The notes below the pieces were generated by a model. It made no database searches. It saw nothing but the letters and a program-made list of their open reading frames with translations, and was not told where the DNA came from. A stretch of 15,255 bases of DNA from Alphaproteobacteria bacterium (GTDB lineage Bacteria > Pseudomonadota > Alphaproteobacteria > ATCC43930 > CGMCC-115725), in contig JASHUW010000340.1 of NCBI GenBank assembly GCA_030039815.1, positions 1 through 15,255 of the forward strand, given 5' to 3'. The translations under genes were made by a program, and so were the position numbers. Shown here piece after piece: positions 1-6,711 of the stretch (positions within the stretch are counted from its first letter, which is position 1; every line of letters starts with the position of its first letter).

Positions 1-167
1 GTTCTAATCAAGCGTCATTCCCCGGCATCCCGCAGGGATGAACCCGGAACCTATGAATACCTTCCTGGCCGATCCTGTTTTGTCCGCGTTCATGGATCCG
101 GACAGCAAGGCTCGCAGCCGCGATCAAGCCGCGGGCTCGCCTGACTTTCGGCGTGACAAAAAAATGG
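1..167. other. Non-coding stretch with small hairpins, possibly part of an interspersed repeat
   Basis: No convincing gene lies here. A perfect 6-bp stem with a 3-nt loop sits at 26-40 (CATCCC/GGGATG). A second 6-bp stem sits at 81-104 (TGTCCG/CGGACA). The segments at 46-60 and 88-101 are imperfect inverted copies of one another. This density of palindromes resembles the interspersed extragenic repeats common in alphaproteobacteria, but only one copy is visible, so membership of a family is inferred. A run of seven A at 159-165 lies just after the minus-strand MarR gene, but no hairpin precedes it in that orientation, so I do not call a terminator. Confidence 0.35.
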
Positions 168-614
168 CTACTCCGCCTCCGCGAAATCGCTTTCGCACAC
201 CTCGCGCAGCAAGCCGCGCAGCGCGGTCGAGCGGTCGTCGCCGAACGCCGCGTTGAATCGCCGCTGCGCTTCTTCCCAGTAGCGAAACGCCGCGCGCTGC
301 CGCTCGCGCCCCGCCGCGGTGAGGCGCAGCTCGTGGCGACGGCGGTCGGGTGGGCTCGGCGTCACCTCGATCAGCCCGTCGCGCTGCAGCGGCAGCACAT
401 TGCGGCCCAATGTCGTGCGGTCCATGACCAGCATCGCGGCGAGCGCGTTGATCGGCATTGGTCCGTGTTCGCGCAGGCGGCTCAGGATCGCGAACTGTGT
501 CGCGCGCAGCCCCGCCGGCGCGAACAGCTGATCATAGAATTGCGTGACATGCCGCGCCGCCTGGCGGATCGCCAGGCAATTGCAATCGGCGAAAAACGGC
601 TTGTCCTCGCTCAT
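168..614 (-). CDS. MarR-family winged-helix transcriptional regulator
   Basis: This 148-residue protein has the usual MarR length and layout. An N-terminal helix region (FYDQLFAPAGLRATQFAIL, about residues 27-45) is followed by a winged helix: LREHGPMPINALAAML, then the recognition segment MDRTTLGRNVLPLQRDGLI, then a wing with the family signature PPDRRRHELRLTAAG. MarR proteins are dimers that bind palindromic DNA and are often released by small aromatic or phenolic ligands or by oxidation. Two cysteines occur, in the N-terminal segment (about residue 12) and near the C-terminus (about residue 140), but no sensing role can be read from the sequence. The gene is divergent from the MaoC-like gene at 743, and the gap holds a perfect palindrome overlapping the likely promoters, so it probably represses itself and that neighbour. 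The ligand is unknown. Confidence 0.93.
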   Translation of the reverse strand: MSEDKPFFADCNCLAIRQAARHVTQFYDQLFAPAGLRATQFAILSRLREHGPMPINALAAMLVMDRTTLGRNVLPLQRDGLIEVTPSPPDRRRHELRLTAAGRERQRAAFRYWEEAQRRFNAAFGDDRSTALRGLLREVCESDFAEAE

Positions 615-645
615 CGCGCACTCTGGACAATAGGGTGCATGAACT

Positions 646-661
646 TATATGCGTGCATATA
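646..661. promoter_or_regulatory. Candidate MarR operator (16-bp palindrome)
   Basis: TATATGC-GT-GCATATA is a perfect inverted repeat with 7-bp arms and a 2-bp centre. It lies 31 bp upstream of the MarR start and 81 bp upstream of the MaoC start. It is AT-rich in a GC-rich background and includes TATA-like -10 sequence in both directions. A further GTGCAT copy lies at 635-640. MarR dimers typically bind 16-20-bp palindromes placed like this. The assignment is inference from position and symmetry. Confidence 0.65.
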
Positions 662-742
662 CGCCTTAATCGGCAGCGACAAAAGGCGATCCCATCCGGG
701 AGGGCGCGGCAAGCCGTCCTTCGCCGATCCGACGAGGTCATT

Positions 743-1186
743 ATGCAATATTTCGAGGATTTCGCCGTCGGTCAAAAATTCGCCTCGGCGCGGCGTCGGC
801 ACGTCGAAGCAGCCGAGATCAAGGGGTTTGCCGCTGCCTACGATCCCCAGCCCTTTCATCTCGACGAGGCCGCCGCGCAGGGCAGCGTGTTCGGCGGACT
901 CGCGGCAAGCGGCTGGCACACCGCCGCGCTGACGATGAGCCTCGTCGTCGGCAGCGACTTTCGCCCCGCCGGGGGCATCCTCGGCTTTGGTGGCGAGCTC
1001 ACCTGGCTGAAGCCGGTGCGGCCCGGCGACGAATTGCGGGTCGAAAGCGAAATCCTCGAGCTGCGCCCGTCGCGCTCCCGGCCGGATCAGGGCCTTGTCG
1101 CCGTGCGCGTGACCACCCTCAACCAGCATGGCGAAGCAGTCCAGACCTTCACCCCGACGTTGCTGGTGAACCGCCGGCCTCTTTAA
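743..1186 (+). CDS. MaoC-like (R)-specific enoyl-CoA hydratase/dehydratase
   Basis: The 147-residue protein has a single hot-dog domain of the MaoC/PhaJ type. It carries the hydratase signature AAYDPQPFHLDEAAA, with the likely catalytic pair Asp34 and His39, followed by the conserved FGGLAASGWHT segment (about residues 50-60) and the GGELTWLKPVRPGD stretch (about 83-96). Proteins of this family hydrate or dehydrate short and medium acyl-CoA thioesters in the cytoplasm; the acyl chain used here cannot be read from sequence. The ATG at 743 is chosen because GAGG at 734-737 lies 5 nt upstream and the hot-dog fold begins immediately (MQYFEDFAVGQKF). Longer in-frame starts would add residues without family resemblance. 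It is divergent from the MarR gene and probably under its control. Confidence 0.9.
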   Translation: MQYFEDFAVGQKFASARRRHVEAAEIKGFAAAYDPQPFHLDEAAAQGSVFGGLAASGWHTAALTMSLVVGSDFRPAGGILGFGGELTWLKPVRPGDELRVESEILELRPSRSRPDQGLVAVRVTTLNQHGEAVQTFTPTLLVNRRPL

Positions 1187-1203
1187 GAAAAATAACGGGG
1201 GAA

Positions 1204-1277
1204 TGGAGCGGGTGAAGGGAATCGAACCCTCGTCGTAAGCTTGGGAAGCTTCTGCTCTACCATTGAGCTACACCCGC
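1204..1277 (-). tRNA. tRNA-Gly (anticodon CCC)
   Basis: On the minus strand a full cloverleaf can be drawn. The acceptor stem GCGGGTG/CACCCGC is perfect, the D arm is GCTC/GAGC, the anticodon loop is TTCCCAA with CCC at 1245-1243, and the T arm is GAGGG-TTCGATT-CCCTT. The discriminator is T, and the 3' CCA is encoded (TGG at 1204-1206 on the plus strand). The sequence is very close to E. coli tRNA-Gly(CCC), which reads GGG codons. The outermost anticodon-stem pair (27-43) is a G-A mismatch; the other four pairs are intact. Confidence 0.97.
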
Positions 1278-1303
1278 GCCGCGGTGCTCTGGCGCCGCGC
1301 CGG

Positions 1304-1331
1304 ATGATAGGGCATCGCCGCAGCGATGCAA
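1304..1331 (-). promoter_or_regulatory. Candidate promoter for tRNA-Gly
   Basis: Reading the minus strand, TTGCAT (1331-1326) and TATCAT (1309-1304) are separated by 16 bp, a near-consensus sigma-70 arrangement. The -10 hexamer ends 26 bp before the tRNA 5' end at 1277, leaving a short leader. This is a pattern match only. Confidence 0.45.
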
Positions 1332-1526
1332 GCCGCTCCGGCCGCGGCGCGATCGAACCACCACGGGGCAGAGTCTTACATCAACCTTAAAGATCGCCTC
1401 GCAGTGCACAAATCTACTGGCTCCAGTGGCGGTTTCACATTATCAGCGCTAGCGCAATGCGACTCATTTACGCTACAGTTACATAACCTCCGGCCCGACA
1501 TAGTCGATTTCACGTTCAGAGGAATT
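1332..1526 (+). promoter_or_regulatory. Leader region of the cold-shock gene
   Basis: This stretch is less GC-rich than its surroundings and holds several small dyads: CTACTGG/CCAGTGG at 1414-1429, the perfect palindrome GCGCTAGCGC at 1446-1455, and GTTACATAAC (4-bp arms) at 1478-1487. Cold-shock genes often have long structured leaders. The frame is open upstream of 1527, but its translation shows no resemblance to a cold-shock domain, so I treat it as non-coding leader and promoter DNA. AGAGGA at 1518-1523 is the likely ribosome-binding site. No clear -35/-10 pair was found. Confidence 0.4.
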
Positions 1527-2045
1527 ATGTACGACCGCCGCACCGCCCTCACTCCCGAGGACGCTCCTCCGGTTCAACGGGTTGAAGCCAAAGTTAAATG
1601 GTTCAACGCTAGTAAGGGTTTCGGCTTCGTGACGATGACCGACGGTTCGCCCGACGCATTTCTGCCGATGGCGATCCTGCGGCGCGCTGGCTACGAGGAT
1701 GTGCGCGAGGGGTCGTCGATCACATGCGAGATCGGCGCCGGGGCGAAAGGGCCGCTGGTCACCAGCGTCATCAGCATCGATCCGAGCACCGCGGTGGCAC
1801 CGGGTTTTGTCGGCGACCGGCGGGGCTCGCGGCCGTCAAGTACGGTCGACGGCGCGGTCAAATGGTTCGAGCCCGACAAGGGCTACGGCTTCATTTCGCC
1901 CGATGGCGGGGGCAAGGATGTGTTCATCCACATCACCGCGCTGCGCCGCAGCGGCATAGACGGTCTGTCGCCCGGACAGCGCGTTCGCGTCGAGGTGGTC
2001 GAAGGACGCAAGGGCTTCGAGGCCGACAGCATCACGCTCGTCTGA
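1527..2045 (+). CDS. Double cold-shock-domain protein
   Basis: The 172-residue protein carries two cold-shock (OB-fold) domains joined by a linker of about 20 residues. Domain 1 (about 19-86) has AKVKWFNASKGFGFV with an intact RNP1 (KGFGFV), but its RNP2 position reads DAFLPMAIL instead of the usual VFVHxS. Domain 2 (about 107-172) has both motifs: VKWFEPDKGYGFI and DVFIHI. Such proteins bind single-stranded RNA or DNA and melt mRNA structure; double-domain forms are known in alphaproteobacteria, for example Caulobacter. Domain 2 is probably the stronger nucleic-acid binder here. The start at 1527 is preferred because AGAGGA lies just upstream, although its spacing to the ATG is short. A longer reading from 1326 adds 67 residues unlike the family. 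Confidence 0.92.
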   Translation: MYDRRTALTPEDAPPVQRVEAKVKWFNASKGFGFVTMTDGSPDAFLPMAILRRAGYEDVREGSSITCEIGAGAKGPLVTSVISIDPSTAVAPGFVGDRRGSRPSSTVDGAVKWFEPDKGYGFISPDGGGKDVFIHITALRRSGIDGLSPGQRVRVEVVEGRKGFEADSITLV

Positions 2046-2224
2046 GGTTAAGTGGGCGCATCCGGCGCAACCCAGGCATCGGAACTTTCGGATTTCATTG
2101 GGCCTCTTGCAGGTGTAGCAAGATGCGCCAATAGCGTCACGAAAGGTTTACAAAGGCGACGACGACGGGCACCCTCGCGCTGTGCGAGGCGGCTGCCTGC
2201 CGCGCCCGCGACGGGGACGAGGCG
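2046..2224 (+). other. Intergenic region without a recognised gene
   Basis: This 179-bp gap separates the cold-shock gene from the methyltransferase gene. Both strands can be read open for some distance, but the translations are arginine/alanine-rich and typical of non-coding high-GC DNA. I see no strong hairpin or promoter. GGGGACGAGGCG just before 2225 may serve as a weak ribosome-binding region. Confidence 0.4.
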
Positions 2225-2863
2225 ATGGAACTTCGCGACACGATCCGTACTTACCGGTGGGTTTCCGGCTCCTACGATTTCGTTTTCGGTCCGGTTTTTC
2301 ATCCCGGCCGCAAGGAGGCGGTGCGCATCGCCAATGACCGGCCGGGTCAGCGCATCCTTGAGGTCGGCGTCGGCACCGGGCTGTCGCTGCCGCATTTCCG
2401 GGCGGATTCGCATGTCACCGGCATCGATGTCTCGGCCGAGATGCTGGCCAAGGCCGAGGCGCGGGTTCAGCGCGAAAACCTAAAGCATGTCGACGGCCTG
2501 CACCTGATGGACGCCGAGCACCTGGAATTCGCGGATAATTCTTTCGACGCGGTGCTCGCACTTTACGTCGCGCCCGTCGTGCCCAACCCGGCGCGCTTCG
2601 CGGCGGAGATGCGGCGCGTCTGCATCCCCGGCGGCACGATCGTCCTGGTCAACCATTTCATGAGCGAGAACTGGGCGGTGCGGCTTTTTGAAAAGAAGCT
2701 TGCGCATCTCGCCCGGCATATCGGCTTCCACCCCGATTTCGAGTTTGACGCGTTCATGCGCGACAGCAAACTGACGGTGCGAGAGATCCGCCCGAGCAAT
2801 CTGTTCGGCTACTGGAAGCTGCTGCGCTGCGTGAACGAGAAGGACGCCTCGGTCCTCGATTAG
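2225..2863 (+). CDS. pmtA: SAM-dependent phosphatidylethanolamine N-methyltransferase (PmtA-like)
   Basis: The 212-residue class I methyltransferase has SAM motif I at 45-52 (LEVGVGTG), the acidic ribose-binding region VTGIDVSAEM (about 64-73), the ADNSFDAVLALYV motif (about 103-115) and the post-I segment RRVCIPGGTIVLVNHF. The N-terminal YDFVFGPVFHPGRKEAV is characteristic of the Rhodobacter-type soluble PmtA, which methylates phosphatidylethanolamine stepwise towards phosphatidylcholine at the inner face of the cytoplasmic membrane. The closest relatives of this family also include ubiquinone/menaquinone C-methyltransferases (UbiE), but the FHPGR segment argues for PmtA. The gene ends 17 bp from the convergent FMN reductase. 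Lipid specificity is inferred from resemblance, not shown. Confidence 0.82.
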   Translation: MELRDTIRTYRWVSGSYDFVFGPVFHPGRKEAVRIANDRPGQRILEVGVGTGLSLPHFRADSHVTGIDVSAEMLAKAEARVQRENLKHVDGLHLMDAEHLEFADNSFDAVLALYVAPVVPNPARFAAEMRRVCIPGGTIVLVNHFMSENWAVRLFEKKLAHLARHIGFHPDFEFDAFMRDSKLTVREIRPSNLFGYWKLLRCVNEKDASVLD

Positions 2864-2865
2864 TC

Positions 2866-2879
2866 CCCGGCAAGCCGGG
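2866..2879. terminator. Small hairpin between convergent genes
   Basis: CCCGG-CAAG-CCGGG forms a 5-bp stem with a tetraloop in the 17-bp gap between the convergent pmtA and FMN reductase genes. There is no U-tract on either strand, so it is at best a weak bidirectional terminator. Confidence 0.3.
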
Positions 2880-2880
2880 A

Positions 2881-3441
2881 TCACCCGGCGTCTTTAAAGA
2901 GCGCGATTTCCTTTAACAACGCCTCCACCGCCCCGGTTGCAAAGCTGAGGCAGGTCTCGTCGACCAGACGCCCATCCTTGATCCGGGTTTCTGCCGCGGT
3001 GATGATCACCTCGCGCGCCAGGGTCACGCGCGACAGGCACGAATCGAGCGCCACCTTCATGTGCTCGAGGCACCGCGCGCCGCCGAGCGGCCCGCGCGAG
3101 GTCGCCATGATCGCCACCGGCTTATAGGCCAGCACCGACGCGAAAGCCGGGCGCGAAGCCCAGTCGATCGCGTTCTTCAAGACGCCGGGGATCGAGTGGT
3201 TGAACTCCGGCGCGCACAGCACCAGCCCGTCGGCGGCCTCGATATCGGCCAGCATCTGCTTCACCACCGACGGCCGCTTCTCGCCCTCGAAATCCTGGTT
3301 GTAGAGCGGGATCGGCGCAAGGTCGTAGACCTGGAGGTCGGCGCGTTCGGCGAAGTGCTCGCTGAGCGTCGCGAGAATCGCGTTGGAGAACGAACCGCTG
3401 CGCAAGCTCCCCGACATACCGATGAGGCTGACCTTTGCCAT
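2881..3441 (-). CDS. NAD(P)H-dependent FMN reductase / quinone reductase (flavodoxin fold)
   Basis: The 186-residue protein belongs to the NADPH-dependent FMN reductase family (ChrR/YieF/azoreductase-like). The FMN phosphate loop SGSLRSGSFSN is at residues 10-20, and the flavin-contacting PEFNHSIPGVLKNAIDWASR segment is at 78-97, followed by the conserved ATSRGPLGGARCLEHM loop (about 113-128). Relatives use NAD(P)H to reduce quinones, chromate, azo dyes or free FMN by two-electron transfer in the cytoplasm, often as protection against redox cycling. The physiological substrate cannot be told from sequence. A possible ribosome-binding AGGA lies about 12 nt upstream. The gene is divergent from the aminotransferase gene, with an 84-bp gap that must hold both promoters. 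Confidence 0.9.
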   Translation of the reverse strand: MAKVSLIGMSGSLRSGSFSNAILATLSEHFAERADLQVYDLAPIPLYNQDFEGEKRPSVVKQMLADIEAADGLVLCAPEFNHSIPGVLKNAIDWASRPAFASVLAYKPVAIMATSRGPLGGARCLEHMKVALDSCLSRVTLAREVIITAAETRIKDGRLVDETCLSFATGAVEALLKEIALFKDAG

Positions 3442-3525
3442 TGTTTTGTCTGTCCTAGAAAAAGCCGGCGCTCCTCATAGCGAATGCCCCTCGCCAATAG
3501 CAACTGTCTCAAGCAGATTGGCCCA

Positions 3526-4680
3526 ATGACATTGAAAGCTTCCCACCGCGGTCTGGTGCCGCCCTTTATCGCGATGGACGTGCTGCGCGCCGCCAATGCC
3601 CGTGAGGCCATGGGTGAGCGGGTCATCCATCTCGAGGTCGGCCAACCCGGCACCCCGGCACCGGCGGGGGTGCTCGAGGCGGCGCGGCGCGCGCTCGCAG
3701 AGAGCAAGATCGGCTACACCGACGCCGAGGGCATCGTCGCGTTGCGCGAGGCGATCGCCGCGCATTACCGCGAACAATACGGGATCGCAGTCGACCCGGC
3801 GGAGATCGTCGTCGCCACCGGCTCGTCGGCGGCCTTCCAGCTCGCCTTCCTCGCCGCGTTCGAGCCGGGCGACCGGGTCGCGCTCGCCGCGCCCGGCTAC
3901 CCGGCCTATCGCAACATCCTGTCGGCGCTCGGTCTCGAAACCGTGCTGATCGAGGTCGGCGAGAACGCGCATTACCAGCCGAACCCCGAGCTGCTCGCGG
4001 ACATTCCCGACCTCGCCGGGCTCATCGTCGCCAGCCCGGCCAACCCGACGGGCACGATGATCGCGCCGGCCGAGCTGAAGCGCCTCGCCGAGTATTGCCG
4101 CGAGCGCGGCATCCGCCTCGTATCGGACGAGATCTACCACGGCATCGTCTATGAGGGCCGGGCCGAAACCGCGCGCGCCTTCGGACAGGAAGCGATCGTC
4201 GTCAACTCGTTCTCGAAATATTACAGCATGACCGGCTGGCGGCTCGGCTGGATGCTGGTGCCGCCGGATCTCGCGCGGTCGGTCGAGTGTCTGGCGCAGA
4301 ATTTCTATATTTCGCCGCCGGCTTTGTCGCAATTGGCCGCGGTGCCAGCCTTTCAATGCCGCGCCGAACTTGACGGCCATGTCGCACGCTACCGCGCCAA
4401 TCGCGACCTCTTGATCGCGACGTTAAAGAAAGCGGGATTACGCCGCTTCGCGCCGGCCGACGGCGCGTTTTATCTTTATGCCGACGTCTCGGCGCTGACC
4501 CGCGATAGCGAAGCCTTCTGCCGCAAGATGCTCGCCGAGACCGGCATCGCGACCACCCCCGGTCTCGATTTCGATCCCATTCACGGCAAGGAATGGCTGC
4601 GCCTCTCCTTTGCCGGCTCGACCGACGACATCGAGGAAGCGGCCCAACGCCTCGCCGCCTGGCTACCAAAGCAAGGTTAG
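3526..4680 (+). CDS. Class I PLP-dependent aminotransferase
   Basis: With the start at 3526 this is a 384-residue fold-type I aminotransferase of the AspC-like I-gamma group. Visible landmarks are the entry segment HLEVGQPGTPAP (35-46), the PLP-stacking region PGYPAYR (123-129), PANPTG with Asn173, DEIYHGIVY with Asp201, the Schiff-base lysine Lys231 in SFSKYYSMTGWRLGW, and the substrate-carboxylate arginine Arg359 in WLRLSFA. All key residues are present, so it should be active. The amino-acid donor is not determined; relatives act on aspartate, aromatic or branched-chain amino acids. An ATG at 3484 is in frame and would add 14 residues that do not look like the family, whose members start close to the SxRG...PPFxxMDVL motif; neither start has a clear Shine-Dalgarno sequence. 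Confidence 0.92.
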   Translation: MTLKASHRGLVPPFIAMDVLRAANAREAMGERVIHLEVGQPGTPAPAGVLEAARRALAESKIGYTDAEGIVALREAIAAHYREQYGIAVDPAEIVVATGSSAAFQLAFLAAFEPGDRVALAAPGYPAYRNILSALGLETVLIEVGENAHYQPNPELLADIPDLAGLIVASPANPTGTMIAPAELKRLAEYCRERGIRLVSDEIYHGIVYEGRAETARAFGQEAIVVNSFSKYYSMTGWRLGWMLVPPDLARSVECLAQNFYISPPALSQLAAVPAFQCRAELDGHVARYRANRDLLIATLKKAGLRRFAPADGAFYLYADVSALTRDSEAFCRKMLAETGIATTPGLDFDPIHGKEWLRLSFAGSTDDIEEAAQRLAAWLPKQG

Positions 4681-4719
4681 AACCCGGCAGCCACGAAAAG
4701 CTCCAACTTATTCGTCGAT

Positions 4720-4754
4720 GCCCACGGGACGACGCCCGTGGGCTGCAGGCCCAC
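4720..4754. terminator. Strong hairpin between convergent genes, with an alternative fold
   Basis: GCCCACGGG (4720-4728) and CCCGTGGGC (4735-4743) form a perfect 9-bp stem with a 6-nt loop in the 109-bp gap between the convergent aminotransferase and amidohydrolase genes. The 3' half of that stem can instead pair with GCCCAC at 4749-4754 (GTGGGC-TGCAG-GCCCAC), so two mutually exclusive hairpins exist. There is no U-tract. It is probably a bidirectional terminator or mRNA 3'-end stabiliser. Confidence 0.5.
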
Positions 4755-4789
4755 AGATCAAGCCCAGCCAAGGCGGTAACTGAGGCAAC

Positions 4790-6013
4790 TCACCCCGCGT
4801 TGAGGATAGCCGCGGCGGCGTCGGCGAACACCTGCGCGCCGAGCACGATGTCCTCTTCCTTGGTGTCTTCCGACCAGTGGTGGCTGACGCCTTTGAGGCT
4901 GGGGATGAACATCATGCCAGCCCGCATGCGATGCGAGATGACCTGGGCGTCGTGACCGGCGCCACTCGGCATGCGCATGTGCCCGCCGGGCACATAGCGC
5001 TCGGCGGTCGCCTCGATGGCCTTCTCGAAGTCTGGGTCCATCAGCCGCGGCTCGGTCTGCGACAATTCCTCGACCGCCGCGCGGCACGGTCCCGCTCGGT
5101 CGCTGGCCGCGACGAGTTCCCTCAGCGCATCGCGATAGCGCGCGAGGATCGCCTCGTCGATGTCGCGGGCCTGTACCTGCATCTCGGCGCGGCCGGGCAC
5201 GACCGAGGGCGCGTTCGGGTCGAGCAGCATGCGGCCGATCGTCCACACCGTGCGCGGCCCGGCGATCTCGGCGAACCGGTCGTGGATTTGCGTCGCGAGC
5301 CGTACCATCGCCACCCCGGCATCCTTGCGTCGCGCCATCTGCGTCGTGCCGGCGTGGTTCTGCTGACCGGTCAGCACGACGCGCCAGTTCCAGATGCCGA
5401 CGATGCCCTCGACGATGCCGATCCTCAGACCCGTCGAATCGAGCGTATCGCCCTGCTCGATATGCGCTTCGAGATAGCCGAGATAGTGCCGGGGATCGAC
5501 CTCGATGCGCGGCTTCCCGGCAAGCCCGGCGCGGGCAAGCGCATCGCGCAGCCTGTCGCCTTCGCGGTTCTCATAGCCGTCGATCTCGGCTTCGCTGAGG
5601 TGGCCGGTGAACGAGCGGCTGCCGAGCATGTTGCCGTAATGCCCTTCCTCGTCGGCCCAGGCGACGGTCTCGATGCCGAGCCCCTTGAGGTCCGGATCGG
5701 CGGCGAAGGCGCGCGCTAATTCGAGGCCGTAGATCACCCCGAGCGCGCCGTCGAGCCAGCCGCCGCGCGGTTGCGTCTCGCTGTGCGAGCCGACGAGCAG
5801 CCGCCGAGTGGCGCCATCGGCACGGCCGAAGACGTTGCCGATGCCGTCGATGATCGGCGAAAGCCCGGCCTCGGCGTACTTCTCGGCGAGCCAATGGCGC
5901 GAGGCGATATCAACGTCGGAATAGCTCGGCCGGTGGACCCCGGTCTCATAGCGCCCGAACCCGGCGAGGCGTTTGAGGTCGGCAAGGAGCCGGGCTCCAT
6001 CAATTTTCGGCAT
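4790..6013 (-). CDS. Zn-dependent hydantoinase/carbamoylase-family amidohydrolase (M20-like)
   Basis: The 407-residue protein matches the hydantoinase/carbamoylase family, which includes N-carbamoyl-L-amino-acid hydrolase, beta-ureidopropionase and allantoate amidohydrolase. Probable metal and catalytic residues are His77 (GSHSETQP), bridging Asp88 (GGWLDGALGV), Glu122/Glu123 (WADEEGHYG), His184 (LEAHIEQG) and a C-terminal His in KGVSHHWSEDT (378-379). His220 in the dimer-domain motif QQNHAGTTQMARRKDAG is also conserved. The first motif reads HSET rather than the common HLDT, suggesting a distinct subgroup. Family members hydrolyse C-N bonds of carbamoyl or ureido compounds in the cytoplasm; the substrate here is unknown. 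The frame is open up to 6553, but the ATG at 6013 is chosen because GAAAGGTGATC lies at correct spacing upstream and the fold starts there. It is divergent from the exported LTxxQ protein gene. Confidence 0.9.
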   Translation of the reverse strand: MPKIDGARLLADLKRLAGFGRYETGVHRPSYSDVDIASRHWLAEKYAEAGLSPIIDGIGNVFGRADGATRRLLVGSHSETQPRGGWLDGALGVIYGLELARAFAADPDLKGLGIETVAWADEEGHYGNMLGSRSFTGHLSEAEIDGYENREGDRLRDALARAGLAGKPRIEVDPRHYLGYLEAHIEQGDTLDSTGLRIGIVEGIVGIWNWRVVLTGQQNHAGTTQMARRKDAGVAMVRLATQIHDRFAEIAGPRTVWTIGRMLLDPNAPSVVPGRAEMQVQARDIDEAILARYRDALRELVAASDRAGPCRAAVEELSQTEPRLMDPDFEKAIEATAERYVPGGHMRMPSGAGHDAQVISHRMRAGMMFIPSLKGVSHHWSEDTKEEDIVLGAQVFADAAAAILNAG

Positions 6014-6070
6014 AGCGTGATCACCTTTCAGCGAATTAATCGCCGGCGCGGGGAGCCGGAAACGGGCACC

Positions 6071-6085
6071 TGCATATTTTATGCA
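6071..6085. promoter_or_regulatory. AT-rich palindrome in a divergent promoter region
   Basis: TGCATA-TTT-TATGCA is a perfect inverted repeat with 6-bp arms and a 3-bp centre. It lies about 60 bp upstream of the amidohydrolase start (-) and 82 bp upstream of the LTxxQ gene start (+), in the only AT-rich patch of the gap. It contains -10-like sequence (TAAAAT on the minus strand). It could be an operator, a promoter core or both. The hexamer TGCATA also occurs in the MarR palindrome at 646-661, with the half-sites in the opposite order. Confidence 0.4.
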
Positions 6086-6167
6086 CAATTGCCTCGTTAG
6101 GGGATTTGCCGGCGATGCCGGCGGCGTTGGGCCACCCGCGAGCGCTTGGAAGACGCAGGAGAGTTCC

Positions 6168-6707
6168 ATGAAGAAGTCGATAGTCGCGGGCGCGGCGATG
6201 GTCGCCGTCGCGGTCGTGGCGGTCCCGGTAATCGGCTGGTCGGACAGTCCGCCGCCCCCGACGCTGCCCGGTGCGCCTAGCCCCGGCGGACCGGGGGGCG
6301 ATCGCATGGGCGGCCCCGGGCATCCGTGGATGCATCGCGGCTGGGAGAGCTGGGCGCAACGCTCGCCGCAACAGGCCTGCATCGACCGGCTTGCGCGCCG
6401 CGCCGGGTTTATCGCCGCGATTGGCTTTAGACTCAACCTCACTTCCGAGCAGAAGCCGCTCTGGGACAAGCTCGTCTCGGTGACGCAGAGCGCCGAGGAC
6501 GCCCAGCGCAAGCTGTGCGACGCGCTGCCCGCCAACGCCCAGGATCGCGACAAAGTGACCGCGCTCGACCGCCTCCACCATCAGGAGCAGGTGTTGCAGA
6601 CGCGGCTTCAGGCGCTACAGCAGGCAGAGCCGGCGGTGCAGGCGCTCTACGACAAGCTGACGCCGCAGCAGAAGCAGATTCTCGACCACCCATTCAAGCG
6701 GGGCTGA
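6168..6707 (+). CDS. Exported LTxxQ-motif protein (Spy/CpxP-like)
   Basis: The 179-residue protein begins with a clear signal peptide: a KK n-region, a hydrophobic stretch AGAAMVAVAVVAVPVIG (about 7-23), then a low-complexity proline/glycine-rich segment (about 27-53). The rest is predicted helical and carries two copies of the LTxxQ motif that defines the Spy/CpxP family: LTSEQ at 91-95 and LTPQQ at 164-168. Family members act in the periplasm as small chaperones or envelope-stress and metal-stress modulators. Two cysteines (71 and 117) could form a disulfide. The start at 6168 is supported by AGGAGAG at 6157-6163. An upstream in-frame extension from 6081 would place the signal peptide internally, so it is rejected. 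The role of this protein next to two hydrolase genes is unknown. Confidence 0.82.
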   Translation: MKKSIVAGAAMVAVAVVAVPVIGWSDSPPPPTLPGAPSPGGPGGDRMGGPGHPWMHRGWESWAQRSPQQACIDRLARRAGFIAAIGFRLNLTSEQKPLWDKLVSVTQSAEDAQRKLCDALPANAQDRDKVTALDRLHHQEQVLQTRLQALQQAEPAVQALYDKLTPQQKQILDHPFKRG

Positions 6708-6711
6708 TCCG

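Noticed and set aside
159..165. Run of seven A as a possible terminator T-tract for the MarR gene
   Set aside because: In the minus-strand direction the T-run comes directly after the stop codon with no hairpin before it.
38..256. A short open frame on the plus strand at the window start
   Set aside because: It runs into the antisense of the MarR gene, has Arg/Ala-rich composition typical of shadow frames, and shows no recognisable motif.
1326..1526. N-terminal extension of the cold-shock protein
   Set aside because: The 67 extra residues do not resemble the family, and AGAGGA lies just before the ATG at 1527.
2090..2102. TCATTGGGCC shared between 2095-2104 and the minus strand near 3519-3528
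   Set aside because: A 10-bp match is expected many times by chance in 15 kb; flanks do not align.
6014..6553. 180-residue N-terminal extension of the amidohydrolase
   Set aside because: It is antisense to the LTxxQ gene, is Pro/Gly/Ala-rich without a domain, and a good ribosome-binding site precedes the ATG at 6013.
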